64,000 bases of DNA from Archangium violaceum (GTDB lineage: Bacteria; Myxococcota; Myxococcia; Myxococcales; Myxococcaceae): the NCBI RefSeq assembly GCF_016887565.1, contig NZ_CP069396.1:5810001-5874000 (forward strand). Direction: 5' to 3'. The notes below the pieces were generated by a model that saw only the letters and a list, made by a program, of their open reading frames with translations, was not told the origin of the DNA and did no database searches. The translations under genes and the position numbers were made by a program. This document shows positions 38,732 through 61,600 of this stretch, piece by piece (position 1 is the stretch's first letter; the number at the start of each line of letters is the position of its first letter).

Positions 38732-38805
38732 GGTCCCGTAGCTCAGTTGGATAGAGCGGCGGTTTCCTAAACCGCAGGCCGCTGGTTCGATTCCAGCCGG
38801 GGCCA
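38732..38805 (+). tRNA. tRNA-Arg, anticodon CCU
   Basis: All four arms fold. The acceptor pairs GGTCCCG (38732-38738) with CGGGGCC (38798-38804), with one G-T pair. The D stem is GCTC/GAGC, the anticodon stem is GCGGT/ACCGC with loop TTCCTAA, and the T arm is GCTGG-TTCGATT-CCAGC. Loop positions 3-5 are CCT (38766-38768), so it reads AGG arginine codons. The discriminator is A and CCA is not encoded. A TATAAAT stretch at 38711 lies about 20 bp upstream. tRNA genes are frequent integration sites, but no integrase is present nearby. Confidence 0.95.
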
Positions 38806-38808
38806 CTC

Positions 38809-38846
38809 GCCCCGCCTCCGTGTCCCTCGGAGGCGGGGCTTTTTTT
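38809..38846 (+). terminator. Intrinsic terminator of tRNA-Arg
   Basis: GCCCCGCCTCCG (38809-38820) pairs perfectly with CGGAGGCGGGGC (38828-38839) across a 7-base loop, followed by seven T (38840-38846). This is a strong Rho-independent terminator four bases after the tRNA. Confidence 0.93.
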
Positions 38847-39549
38847 CGTCCGTGGGTGTTCGGGGAGGTGTGGTAGAGGCACCCCATGGACGAGAAGCTG
38901 CGACACGCGCTGGGTGGGGTGACTCGGCCCTGAGGCGCTGCCTGCAGGATGGGTGCCAGGGGCCCGGGCGGGTTCTCCTGCGCGTACTCCTGCGGCAGCC
39001 GTCCCATGCAGGAGGTCGCTCGGGTTGTCTCACCCGGTACACGCACTGTCTGGGGTTCCGCCGAGTCACCCGTCGTGGCACGAGGACTGGTCTCTCCTCG
39101 GCTGTCATGGGTCATTGAACCGTCAAACAAATAAAGAGAAATGAACGCGTCCTCCCGAGCCCCGGGCCGCCAGTCACGACTGGGCGCATGCGTTCTCGTT
39201 CACTTTCTCGGAAAATGGCGTCCCGTTTCTCTGCATGTCGAATGCAAGAATGAGCGCTTCTAACTGGTTTGTCAGTTCTGGCCGTGATTGCGTGTAGGAC
39301 TGTTTCCACACTGGATTCCGGTTGGGAATTACATTACGTAGTGAATCGTACAGCTGAGTGGGGGCGGGCTTGGCGATCCGCGCGAAAGCCATTGCCATCC
39401 AATGGATCCCGCCTGTCGGGCCGCGACTCCTGCTCAAGCAGACAGTCTTCTGAGTCATCCGCCAGCGACTGCGCGCGCACTGGCGGTTGTATGGCCATTG
39501 CTCCAGCACGCCGAAACACACGCAAAATTTTCGTGTCTCTCAGGGTCAG
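38847..39549. other. Long leader region before the PKS gene, no convincing gene
   Basis: This stretch of about 700 bp separates the tRNA terminator from the PKS start. Near its beginning, ATG GAC GAG AAG (38885) opens a frame that stops after 15 codons (38930-38932); it reads like the first codons of a truncated gene. From about 39115 the DNA becomes locally AT-richer (AAACAAATAAAGAGAAATG at 39124), typical of a promoter and leader. Small inverted repeats occur at 39262-39277 (AACTG-GTTTGT-CAGTT) and 39518-39536. Open frames here are short, lack ribosome binding sites and do not have the codon bias of real genes in this genome. The PKS promoter must lie here, but I cannot place a -35/-10 or -24/-12 pair with confidence. 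Confidence 0.6.
39518..39536. promoter_or_regulatory. AT-cored palindrome just upstream of the PKS start
   Basis: ACACGCAAAATTTTCGTGT is a near-perfect palindrome (ACACG, AAAATTTT core, CGTGT, one extra C). It ends 13 bp before the PKS start codon and stands out in a GC-rich genome. It could be an operator or a nucleoid-protein site; its nearness to the ribosome binding site would let a bound repressor block elongation. Function is unproven. Confidence 0.4.
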
Positions 39550-51590
<12,041 letters not shown>

Positions 51591-51594
<4 letters not shown>

Positions 51595-54500
51595 ACGCCA
51601 CCGAACTCATCGCTGAGCTGACCCGTATCGGTGTGGAACTCAAGGTCGAGGACGATCACCTCCGGGTTCGCGCCGCGCGCAACGTCCTCACTCCGGAGTT
51701 CCAGAAGCTCATCGCTGCCCACAAGGCGGAGTTGATCGAGCTGCTCCGGCGGCGGGATGCGGCTTCTCCCTCCACGCGGCAGTACGAGCCCTTCCCCCTG
51801 ACCGACATCCAGGAGGCGTACGTGGTCGGGCGGGGCACCGACTTCGGAATCGGAGGAATCTCCTGCCACCTGTACCACGAGATCGACGGCCGCGATCTGG
51901 ACGTCGGGCGACTGTCGCGGGCGTGGCAGCGCCTCATCGAGCAGCACGCGATGTTGCGCTCGGTGGTGCTCCCGACGGGAGAGCAGCGCGTCCTGGAGAG
52001 CGTGCCGGCCTTCTCCATGCCCGTGCTGGATCTGCGCGGGCAGGCCTCCGCCACCGTCGAGCAGAAGCTCGCGGAGATCCGTCAGGAGCTCTCGAACCGG
52101 TCCACGCCCCTGGGACAGTGGCCGACCTTCGACCTGCGCGCGACGCTGCTCGATGGCGGACGGACGCGCATCCACTTCGACATCGACGCCATCACGGTCG
52201 ATGCCTCCGCCGTGCTCGCGCTCCTCGAGGAGTGGCGCCAGCTCTACACCGCTCCAGAGCGGAGCCTCACGCCGGTGCCGGTCTCCTTCCGGGACCATGT
52301 GCTCGCGGAGATCGCCGCCCGGAACTCGGATGCCTTCCGGATCTCGGAGGCCTACTGGAACGCGCGCCTCGCGGAGCTGCCGGAGGCGCCGGTGTTGCCG
52401 CTCGCCACCTCGCCCGAGCGCCTGGTGCGCCCCTCGTTCCGGCGTCTGAGCGGCCGCCTGGATGCGGCGCGGTGGACCCGCCTGAAGGAGCGGGCCGCCG
52501 AGGCGGGGCTCACCCGCTCCGGCCTCGTCTGCACCGCGTTCTCCGAGGTGCTCGCGGCCTGGAGCGAGAACCCGCGCTTCAGCCTCAACATCACGCTCTT
52601 CCGGCGCCTGCCCATCCACCCCGACATCGACAGGGTCGTGGGTGACTTCACCACCAACGTGCTGCTCGAGGTCGACGGACGCGGAGAGAGCTTCACCGCC
52701 CGCGCCGTGCGTCTTCGCGATCAGCTCGCCCAGGATCTCGAGCACCTCCACGTCAGCGGGGTGCGCGTGATGCGCGAGCGCGCGCGGCGGCGGGAGGGGC
52801 TCGGGGTGCTCATGCCGATCGTCTTCACGAGCCTCCTCGGGCATCGCCCCGGCAATGCGGCAGGCGGATCTCCCTTCGATTGGCTGGGCGAGACGGTCCA
52901 CGCCATCACCCAGACGCCGCAGGTGTGGCTCGATCACCAGGTCCGCGAGGACGACGGCGCGCTCTGTTACTCCTGGGACAGCCCGGAGGGACTCTTCCCC
53001 GAGGGACTCCTCGAGGATGCCTTCGCGGCCTACGGGGAGCTGCTCGGCCGGCTCGCCGACGACGGAGCGCTCTGGGCGGAACGCTCCGTGGTGAGACTGC
53101 CCGCCGCGCAGCTCGCGCGGCGCGAGAAGTACAACGCCACCGCGGCGCCCATCCCCGAGACGCGCCTCGACCGGCTCTTCCTCACCCAGGCGGAGCGGGG
53201 ACCCGAGCGCATGGCTGTCGTGGATGCGGGGCGGACGATGAGCTACTCGGAGCTCCTCGGTCGTGCCGGATCGCTGGCGGCGCGGCTCGTCGAGCTCGGT
53301 GCGCGGCCCGAAGCGTTGATCGGCGTCGTTCTGGAGAAGGGGTGGAGGCAGGTCGTCGCGGTGACGGCGATCCACCTCGCGGGTGCCGCCTACCTCCCGA
53401 TCGATCCGGCGCTCCCGGACGAGCGCCGCCGGCTCCTGATCGAGGAGGGCCGGGTCGAGGTGGTCGTGACCGAGTCCGCTCTTGAGGAGCGGCTCACCTG
53501 GCCCGAGGGAGTCCGTGTCGCGACCGTCGGCGATGTCATGGGTGAAGCGCCTCGGCGTCTGCCGACGCGCGCCGCGTCGGACCTCGCGTATTGCATCTAC
53601 ACGTCGGGCTCGACCGGCCGCCCCAAGGGGGTGATGATCGAGCACCGCGCCGCGGCGAACACGATCATCGACATCAACCAGCGCTTCGGAGTGGGCCCGG
53701 AAGATCGCGTCTTCGGCCTCTCATCGCTCGGCTTCGACCTCTCGGTCTACGACATCTTCGGGAGCCTCGCCTCCGGCGCGGCGGTCGTCCTGCCCCAGTC
53801 CGAGGCCGCGAGGGATCCCGCGCGCTGGCTGCAACTGCTCCGCGAGCAGCGCGTGACGATCTGGAACTCGGTCCCGACGTTGATGGAGATGCTCGTGGAC
53901 CTGGTCGAGGCCCGCGGTGAGCGCCTCCCGGACTCCCTGCGCCTCGTGATGATGAGCGGCGATTGGATCCCCGTCACCCTCCCGGATCGCATCCGGCGCC
54001 TGTCGCGCGATGTCCGGGTCATCAGCCTCGGAGGCGCGACGGAGGGATCGATCTGGTCGATCCTGCATCCCATCGGCGAGGTCGAGCCCTCGGCGCGCAG
54101 CATTCTCTACGGCCGTCCGATGCTGAACCAGCGCTTCCACGTGCTCGACGAGGCGCTGTCGCCGCGCCCGGAGCATGTGCCCGGCGAGCTCTACATCGGT
54201 GGCGTCGGGCTGGCCCGGGGCTACTTCCGTGATGAGGAGACGACCCGCGCGCGCTTCTTCACGCACCCGCGCACCGGCGAGCGCCTCTACCGCACGGGTG
54301 ACCTGGGCCGCTTCCTTCCCAGCGGGGACATCGAGTTCCTCGGCCGGAAGGATTTCCAGGTCAAGATCGCCGGGCATCGCATCGAGCTCGGGGAGATCGA
54401 AGCGGCGCTCCTGCGGAATCCAGCGATTCGCGAGGCGGTGGTCGCGGCTCCCGGCGAGCGCACTTCCAGGAGGCTCGTCGCCTACGTCGTCCCGGCCGAG

Positions 54501-55652
54501 GGGCAGGCCATGCCCTCGGACGAGGCGCTGCGCTCCTTCCTGGGCACGACGCTGCCCCAGTACATGGTGCCCTCCGTCTTCGTCCGCCTGGAGGCGCTGC
54601 CGCAATCGGCGAACGGCAAGGTCGATCGCAAGGCCCTGCCCGAGCCCGCGGTGCAGGCCTCGCGCACCGCGGGTCTCACGGAGGGGAGGGGAGGGGAGGT
54701 CCTCGCGAAGGTCACCCGGCTCGTCGCCGAGGTCCTCAAGCGCCCCAGGGTCGAGCCGGAGGATGCGCTGCTCCAGCTGGGGGCCACGTCGGTGGAGTTG
54801 ATCAAGCTCGCGACGCTGCTGGAGCAGGCGTTCGGAAGCCGGCCACGGATGGCCGAGTTCCTCACGCTCCGGAGCGCCGCGGAGATCGCCGCCTACTACG
54901 TCGAGCGCCAGCCGGCGGAAGCCGCACGTGAAGGCGACAAGGCGAGCGGTGAGCAGGGTCTGATCCTCGACCTCGCGCAGCGCGAGGCCTGGAAGCGCGA
55001 CCGCCACGGCATTCGCCGCTTCGACGAAGGCGCCGAGCAGGTGCCGATGGCCACCTTCCCCGATGACGAGAAGTACCGGCGGCGTCATCTCGAGCGCGCC
55101 AGCCACCGGACCTTCTCCTCCGAGCCGCTCGAGGCGCGGGCCCTGGGTCGTCTGCTCTCGTGCCTGCGGCCCCTCGAGCTCGACGGGAAGTTCAAGTACC
55201 AGTACGGCTCGGCCGGAGGCTCCTACGGGGTCCAGGCCTACCTTCACATCGCCCCCGGCCGGGTCCGGGGCCTCGAGGCGGGCGCCTACTACCACGATCC
55301 CGCGCGCCACACGCTCGTGCGGCTCTCCGGCTCCGGCGCGCTCGATCCGAACCTCCACACGCCGGGCAACCGGCCCATGTTCGAGGGCTCGGCCTTCTCG
55401 CTCTTCCTCATCTGCGATCGCCGGGCGATCGAGCCTCTCTACGGGGAGAAATGGCGGGACTTCGCGCTGCTCGAGGCGGGGCTGATGTCGCAACTCCTGG
55501 AGATGCGCGCCGCCGAGAACGAGCTCGGACTGTGCCAGGTCGGAGAGCTGCGCTTCGACGACATCCGCGCCGCGTTCCGGTTGGAGGAGGCGCACGCGTA
55601 CCTCCACTGCCTCGTGGGCGGCTCCATTGCTTGGGAAGAGGGCTCGCTGTGA
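51591..55652 (+). CDS. NRPS module: docking-Cy-A(Cys)-PCP-Ox, thiazole forming (MtaC-like)
   Basis: This 1353-aa enzyme adds cysteine to the polyketide chain, cyclises it to thiazoline and oxidises it to thiazole. It starts with a TubC-type docking domain (1-55). The heterocyclization domain has DAITVD in place of HHxxxDG (about 198-205). The A domain has YTSGSTGRPKG (about 669) and hand-read code DLYNMSLIWK, the cysteine code. PCP Ser is about 1067 (LGATS). A C-terminal FMN-type oxidase of about 250 residues (ASHRTFSS, SAGGSYGVQAYLH, GNRPMF, LLEAGLMSQLLEM, GLCQVG) lies after the PCP. The TTG start overlaps the PKS stop (TTGA), and its own TGA overlaps the next GTG (GTGA), so the three genes are translationally coupled. 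Matching docking domains suggest the order PKS, this enzyme, then the hybrid. Confidence 0.94.
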
Positions 55653-58600
55653 GCACATCCGAATTCGTCGTCGAGCTCCAACAGAAGGGTATCGAGCTCT
55701 GGGTCGAGGGAGACGCGCTGCGGTTCCGTGCTCCGCCCGGACTCCTCACCGACGAGGTGCGCTCGGCTTTGAGGGAGCGCAAGGCGCAGCTCCTGGAGCA
55801 CCTGCGTGCCTCGAACCGTGTGGCGGAGGTCAAGGCCGCCGCGAGTGAGCTGGCCACGCCGGCCGCGCCAGCGGACGACGCGCGCTTCGCGCCCTTTCCG
55901 CTCACCGACATCCAGAACGCCTACTGGGTGGGTCGGCAGGATGCCTTCGACTCGGGCGGCGTCGCGGCGCACAGCTACCTGGAACTCGCCTTCGACACGC
56001 TCGAGCTCGAGCGGCTCGAGCACGTCCTCCGGCGCCTCATCGCTCACCACGACATGCTGCGCATGGTGGTGCTCCCGACCGGCGAGCAGGTGGTGCTGGC
56101 GTCGGTGCCGCCGTTCTCCATCACCTCCTATGATCTCCGCGGGGCTCGAGCCGAAGAGGTCGAGGCCCACCTGAAGGCGATCCGCGCCGAGCTCTCGCAC
56201 CAGGTGCTTCCGGCCGATCGCTTCCCCCTGTTCGAGGTGCGCGCGTCCCGGCTCCCCAGCGGGCGGGTCCACCTCCACATCAGCCTCGATCTGCTCGTGG
56301 CCGATGCCTTCAGCGTCCAGCTCCTCATCGAGCAGTGCGCCGCGCTCTACCAGAATCCGGAGGCGGAGCTCGCTCCGCTGAAGCACACCTTCCGTGAGTA
56401 CTTCGTCGCCGCCGCGAGGCGCCGCGACCCGGGCTCGAAGGCGTATCAGCGCTCGCTCGAATACTGGCGGGGCCGCCTCGAGACCCTTCCCGGTCCTCCC
56501 GAGCTACCGCTCGCCGCCGACGCGGACGTGAAGGGACCGCGCCGCTTCACGCGCCGGAAGGGAGGGCTGGATCAGGCCTCCTGGCGCGCCTTCCGGGAGC
56601 GCGCGGCGGCCGCGGGTGTGACGGCCTCCATGGCGCTGGCCGCGGCCTACGGCGAGGTGCTCCGCGCCTACAGCCGGAGCAACCGGCTGACGCTCAACCT
56701 GACCCTCTTCAACCGGTTGCCGCTGATCGAGGACGTGGAGCGGATCATCGGCGACTTCACCTCGGGCATCCTGCTCGAGATGGACGGGACGCGGCCGGAG
56801 TCCTTCGCCGCGCGCGCGCGCCGGCTCCAGGGACAGCTCTTCGAGGACCTGGAGCACTCGGCCGTGTCGAGCGTGCAGGTGCTGCGGGAAGCGGCCCGCG
56901 TCGATCGCCTGGATACCGGCACGGGCATGCCCTACGTGTTCACGAGCCTGCTCTCGGAGACGGGACGCTCGTTGCACCTGACCGAGGGCGTGCGGATCGT
57001 CGAGGTCATCAGCCAGACACCGCAGGTGTGGCTCGACCACCAGGTCTTCGAGCTCAACGGCGAGCTCTATTACAGCTGGGATTCCGTCGACGCCCTCTTC
57101 CCCAAGGGGCTGATCGACGCCGTCTTCGAGGCGTATGGGAGGCTCCTGCGCCGGCTCGCCAACGAGCCTTCGGCATGGGACGCGCCCGCCAGGCAGCCGC
57201 TTCCGCCCGAGCAGCTCGCGCGCCGGGAGGCCTACAACGCCACCGAGCGGACCGTGCCCTCGGAGCGAATGGAGGCGCTCTTCCTGCGCCAGGCGGCCGT
57301 GCGGCCCTCGGAGCCTGCGGTCATCACGAGCAACCGGGTCCTGACGTACGGCGAGCTCGAGCGCCGCTCGGCCCGAATCGCGTCGTGGCTCCTCGCTCAT
57401 GGGGCCGGGTCGGGACGCCTCGTGGCGATCGTCGCCGAGAAGGGTCCGGAGCAGGTGATCGCCGCGCTCGCCATCCTGCGCGCCGGAGCGGCCTATCTGC
57501 CCCTGGATCCGTCCCTCCCGACCGAGCGCCTCCACGGCCTGATCGAGGAGGCTTGGGTGGAGCTGGTGCTCACGCAGTCGCACCTGGACACGTCGCTGCG
57601 CTGGCCCGAGGGGCCGAGACGGCTCGCGGTGGATCGCGACGAGCGGCTCGACGTGCCGGAGCGCGCGCTGCCGGAGCTTCAGGGCAATGACCTCGCCTAT
57701 GTCATCTACACCTCGGGTTCGACCGGCCGCCCCAAGGGCGTGATGATCGACCATCGGGGAGCGGTCAACACCCTCATCGACGTGAACGAGCGGTTCGGCG
57801 TGGGACCCCGGGACCGGGTGCTCGCGCTCTCGTCGCTCAGCTTCGATCTGTCGGTCTACGACATCTTTGGAACGCTCGCCGCGGGCGGGGCGATCGTGAT
57901 CCCGGAGCCCGGAACGCTGCGCGATCCCAGCCATTGGTTGTCGCTGCTGGAGAAGGGGCGGGTGACCCTCTGGAACTCGGTCCCCGCGCTGATGGAGATG
58001 CTCATCGAGTTCATCGAGGGGAGTGGTGGGCGTCTGCCCGACACGCTGCGCCTGGTGATGATGAGCGGAGACTGGATCCCCGTCACGCTGCCCGATCGGA
58101 TCCGCGCCCTGGGCAGGGCCATCGAGGTGGTGAGCCTCGGTGGAGCCACCGAGGCGTCGATCTGGTCGATCCTGTACCGGATCGGCGAGGTCGACCGCTC
58201 GTGGCGGAGCATCCCCTACGGCCAGCCGATGGTGAACCAGCGCTTCTACGTGCTGGATGACGCGCTCGAGCCCTGTCCGGACTGGGTCGCGGGGCAGCTG
58301 TACATCGGGGGTATCGGTCTCGCGCTGGGCTATCACCGCGACACGGCCCGGACCATCGAGCGCTTCGTCGTCCACCCGCGGACCGGCGAGCGCCTCTACG
58401 CGACCGGAGACCTGGGCCGATTCCTGCCCGACGGCAACATCGAGTTCCTCGGCCGGGAAGACTTCCAGGTCAAGGTCCAGGGCTACCGCATCGAGCTCGG
58501 AGAGATCGAGGCCGCGCTCGACACGCACCCGGCGGTGCGCAGCGCCGTGGTCAATGCCGTGGGGAAGCCGGGAGGGGCCAGGCGCCTGGTGGCCTATGTC

Positions 58601-61600
58601 GTCCCCGACCAGTTGCCGACGAACGTCCTCGCGAAGGATCCGTCGCGGGAGAAGCTCGCCGAGGCGCATGAGCCGCAGCCGCTCCAGGGCGTCATCTCGG
58701 ATCCCGTCGCGCGCCTGGAGTTCAAGCTGAAGGGGCCCGGTCTGCGGGCGGACGCCGGCAACCGGAAGTCCATCGCCCTCCAGAAGCCGGAGCCCGGCGA
58801 GGTCCTGCTCCAGAAGTACACGGAGCGGCGGAGTCATCGGACGTTCCTTTCCGGGCCCGTCTCCTTCGAGCGGCTCAGCGAGCTGTTGAGCTGCCTGATG
58901 GCGCTGTCCCTTGAGGACTCCCTGCTGCCGAAGTACCGGTACGCCTCGGCGGGCGGACTCTATCCGGTGCAGGCCTACCTGCACGTCAGGCCGGGCCATG
59001 TCGAAGGGCTCGCGGGAGGGACCTACTACTACCATCCGAAGCGCCACGAGCTGGTGCTGCTCTCGGCGGATGCGGCCATGGACCGGAGCCAGCATGCGCC
59101 CGGCAACCGGTCCGTCTTCGACACCGCCGCGTTCTCCCTCTTCCTGGTCGGGCAGATGAACGGGATCGAGCCCCTCTATGGAGAGCTCGCGCGGGACTTC
59201 TGCCTGCTCGAGGCTGGCTACATGTCCCAGCTCCTGATGAGCTCGGCGCCGGGCTGTGAGCTGGGATTGTGTCCGATAGGAGGCCTGGACTTCGAGCCGC
59301 TGCGCAAGCAGCTCGCGTTGGACGAGCAGCACGTGCTGCTGCACAGCTTCCTGGGTGGCGGGGTCGGCGCCGCCGCGACCGTGGCGAAGCCGGCGGTGCA
59401 GGCCGCCGCCTCGTCGCTTCAGGAGGAGCTGCGGCGCTACCTGGCCACGAAGCTGCCGGACTACATGGTTCCCACCTCCTTCGTCCTGCTGGACGCGCTG
59501 CCACTGACGTCCAACGGCAAGGTGGATCGGAGCGCGTTGCGCGCGCCGAGCGAGCCCTCGACGACGCCGGAGCCCACGACGGCCCGCGCACCGGGCTCGG
59601 ACGTGGAGCGGTCCATCGCCGCCATCCTCGAGGAGGTGCTCCACCTGGACGAGGTGGATGTCCACCGCAACTTCTTCGATCTGGGCGGGACCTCGGTGCA
59701 CATCGTGCAGGTGCACCGCAAGCTGCGGGAGCGGCTCGGGGTCGAGCTGCCGATCGCGCAGATGTTCCGGTACACCACCGTCAGCACACTGGCGGAGTAC
59801 GTCAGCGGCAAGCTCGCCGAGGCGGGGACGGTGGCGCTCCGCCAGGAAGCCCCGCCGAAGGCCGTGAGTGCGCCGAGCGCACCGGTCGCGCCGAGCTCGC
59901 ACCAGGCCCGCGAAGTGGCCTCGCGCGAGTCGCCCGGGAAGCAGGAGCCCATCGCCATCGTCGGCATGTCCGGCCGCTTCCCAGGCGCGCGCAACCTCGG
60001 GGAGTTCTGGCGGAACCTGTGTGAGGGCGTCGAGTCGGTCTCCTTCTTCACCGACGAGGAGCTGCAGCGCTCGGTGCTGGAGCCGTCGATGCTGCGCGAT
60101 CCCAACTATGTCCGGGCGGGCGCCGTCCTCGACGACGTCGAGTCCTTCGATGCCGAGCACTTCGGGCTCATGCCGAAGCAGGCCCGGCTCACCGATCCGC
60201 AGCACCGCATCTTCATGGAGTGCGTGTGGGAGGCGATCGAGGACGCGGGCTACGACCCGAGGAGACTCGAGCGGCTGGTGGGGGTCTATGCCGGCTCCAT
60301 CATCAGCAACTACCTGCTGTTCCACCTCGGTTCCACGGTGGGCCGCGAGGGAGCCGTCCGCGATCTGCAGACGCTGATTGGAAACGACAAGGACTACCTG
60401 GCCACCCATGTGTCGTACAGGCTTGGCCTGAAGGGACCCAGCATCAGTGTCCAGACGGCCTGCTCGTCCTCGCTGGTGGCGGTCCACCTGGCCTGTCAGG
60501 CGCTGCGGAACCGTGAATGCGACATGGCGTTGGCCGGCGGCGTGGCCGTGCGGTTGCCGCAGAAGTCCGGCTACCTCTATGAGCAGGGCGGCATCCTGTC
60601 ACCGGATGGCCACTGCCGTGCATTCGACGCGGACGCCCAGGGAACCATCTTTGGCAGCGGCGCGGGGGTGGTGGTCCTCAAGCGTCTCTCCGACGCGCTG
60701 GCGGATGGCGATTGCATCCGGGCGGTGATCCGAGGCTCGGCGGTCAACAACGACGGAGCGTTGAAGATTGGTTACACGGCCCCCAGCCAGGATGGCCAGG
60801 CGGCGGTGATCTCCTCCGCGTTGGCCGCGGCGGGCGTGAGCCCGTCCAGCCTCGGCTACATCGAGACCCATGGGACTGGCACGCCGCTGGGTGATCAGAT
60901 CGAGATGGCCGCGCTCCAGCAGGTCTTCCGTGGCAGCACCGATGCGGTCGGCTTCTGTCCGATCGGCTCGGTGAAGACGAACGTCGGGCACCTGGAGGTC
61001 GCGGCGGGCATCGCGGGTCTGATCAAGACCGTCCTGAGCCTGCAGCACCGGCGCCTGCCTCCCAGCCTGAACTTCAAGAGCCCCAACCCGCAGATCGACT
61101 TCGCGCACAGCCCCTTCTACGTGAACACCCAGCTCTCCGAGTGGGCCGGAGCGACGGCGCCTCGCCGGGCCGGAGTGAGCTCGTTTGGCATTGGCGGCAC
61201 GAACGCGCACGTGGTGGTGGAGGAGGCGCCGGAGCAGGTGCGGAAGAAGGAGGGGAAGGAGCGGCCGAAGCACGTGCTGGGCCTGTCGGCGAGGAACGAG
61301 AAGGCCCTGCGGGAGCTGGCGGGGAAGTACGCACAGCACCTGGAGGGGAAGGAGCAGGAGGGGCTGGGAGACGCCTGCTACACGGCGAACGCGGGGCGTG
61401 GACGGTTCACGCACCGGCTGGCGGTGGTGGGCGGGACGGTGGAGGAGTTGCGGAAGGAGCTGGCCGAGTACGCGAGGGGCGGGGGCGTGGAGAGGGGCGC
61501 GGTGGGTCAGGCGCCGAAGGCGGGAGCGGCGGAAGTGGTGTTCCTGTTCACGGGACAGGGAGTGCAGCACGAGGGAATGGGAAGGGAGCTGTACGAGACG

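Noticed and set aside
38732-38805. tRNA-Arg as a proven phage or island attachment site
   Set aside because: No integrase, excisionase or duplicated tRNA 3' end is visible in the window, so only a hotspot hypothesis is kept.
39487-39549. Upstream ATG (39487) as the PKS start
   Set aside because: It has no ribosome binding site, would place the palindrome inside the gene, and adds 21 residues before the region that aligns with the first ACP. ATG 39550 has AGGG at proper spacing.
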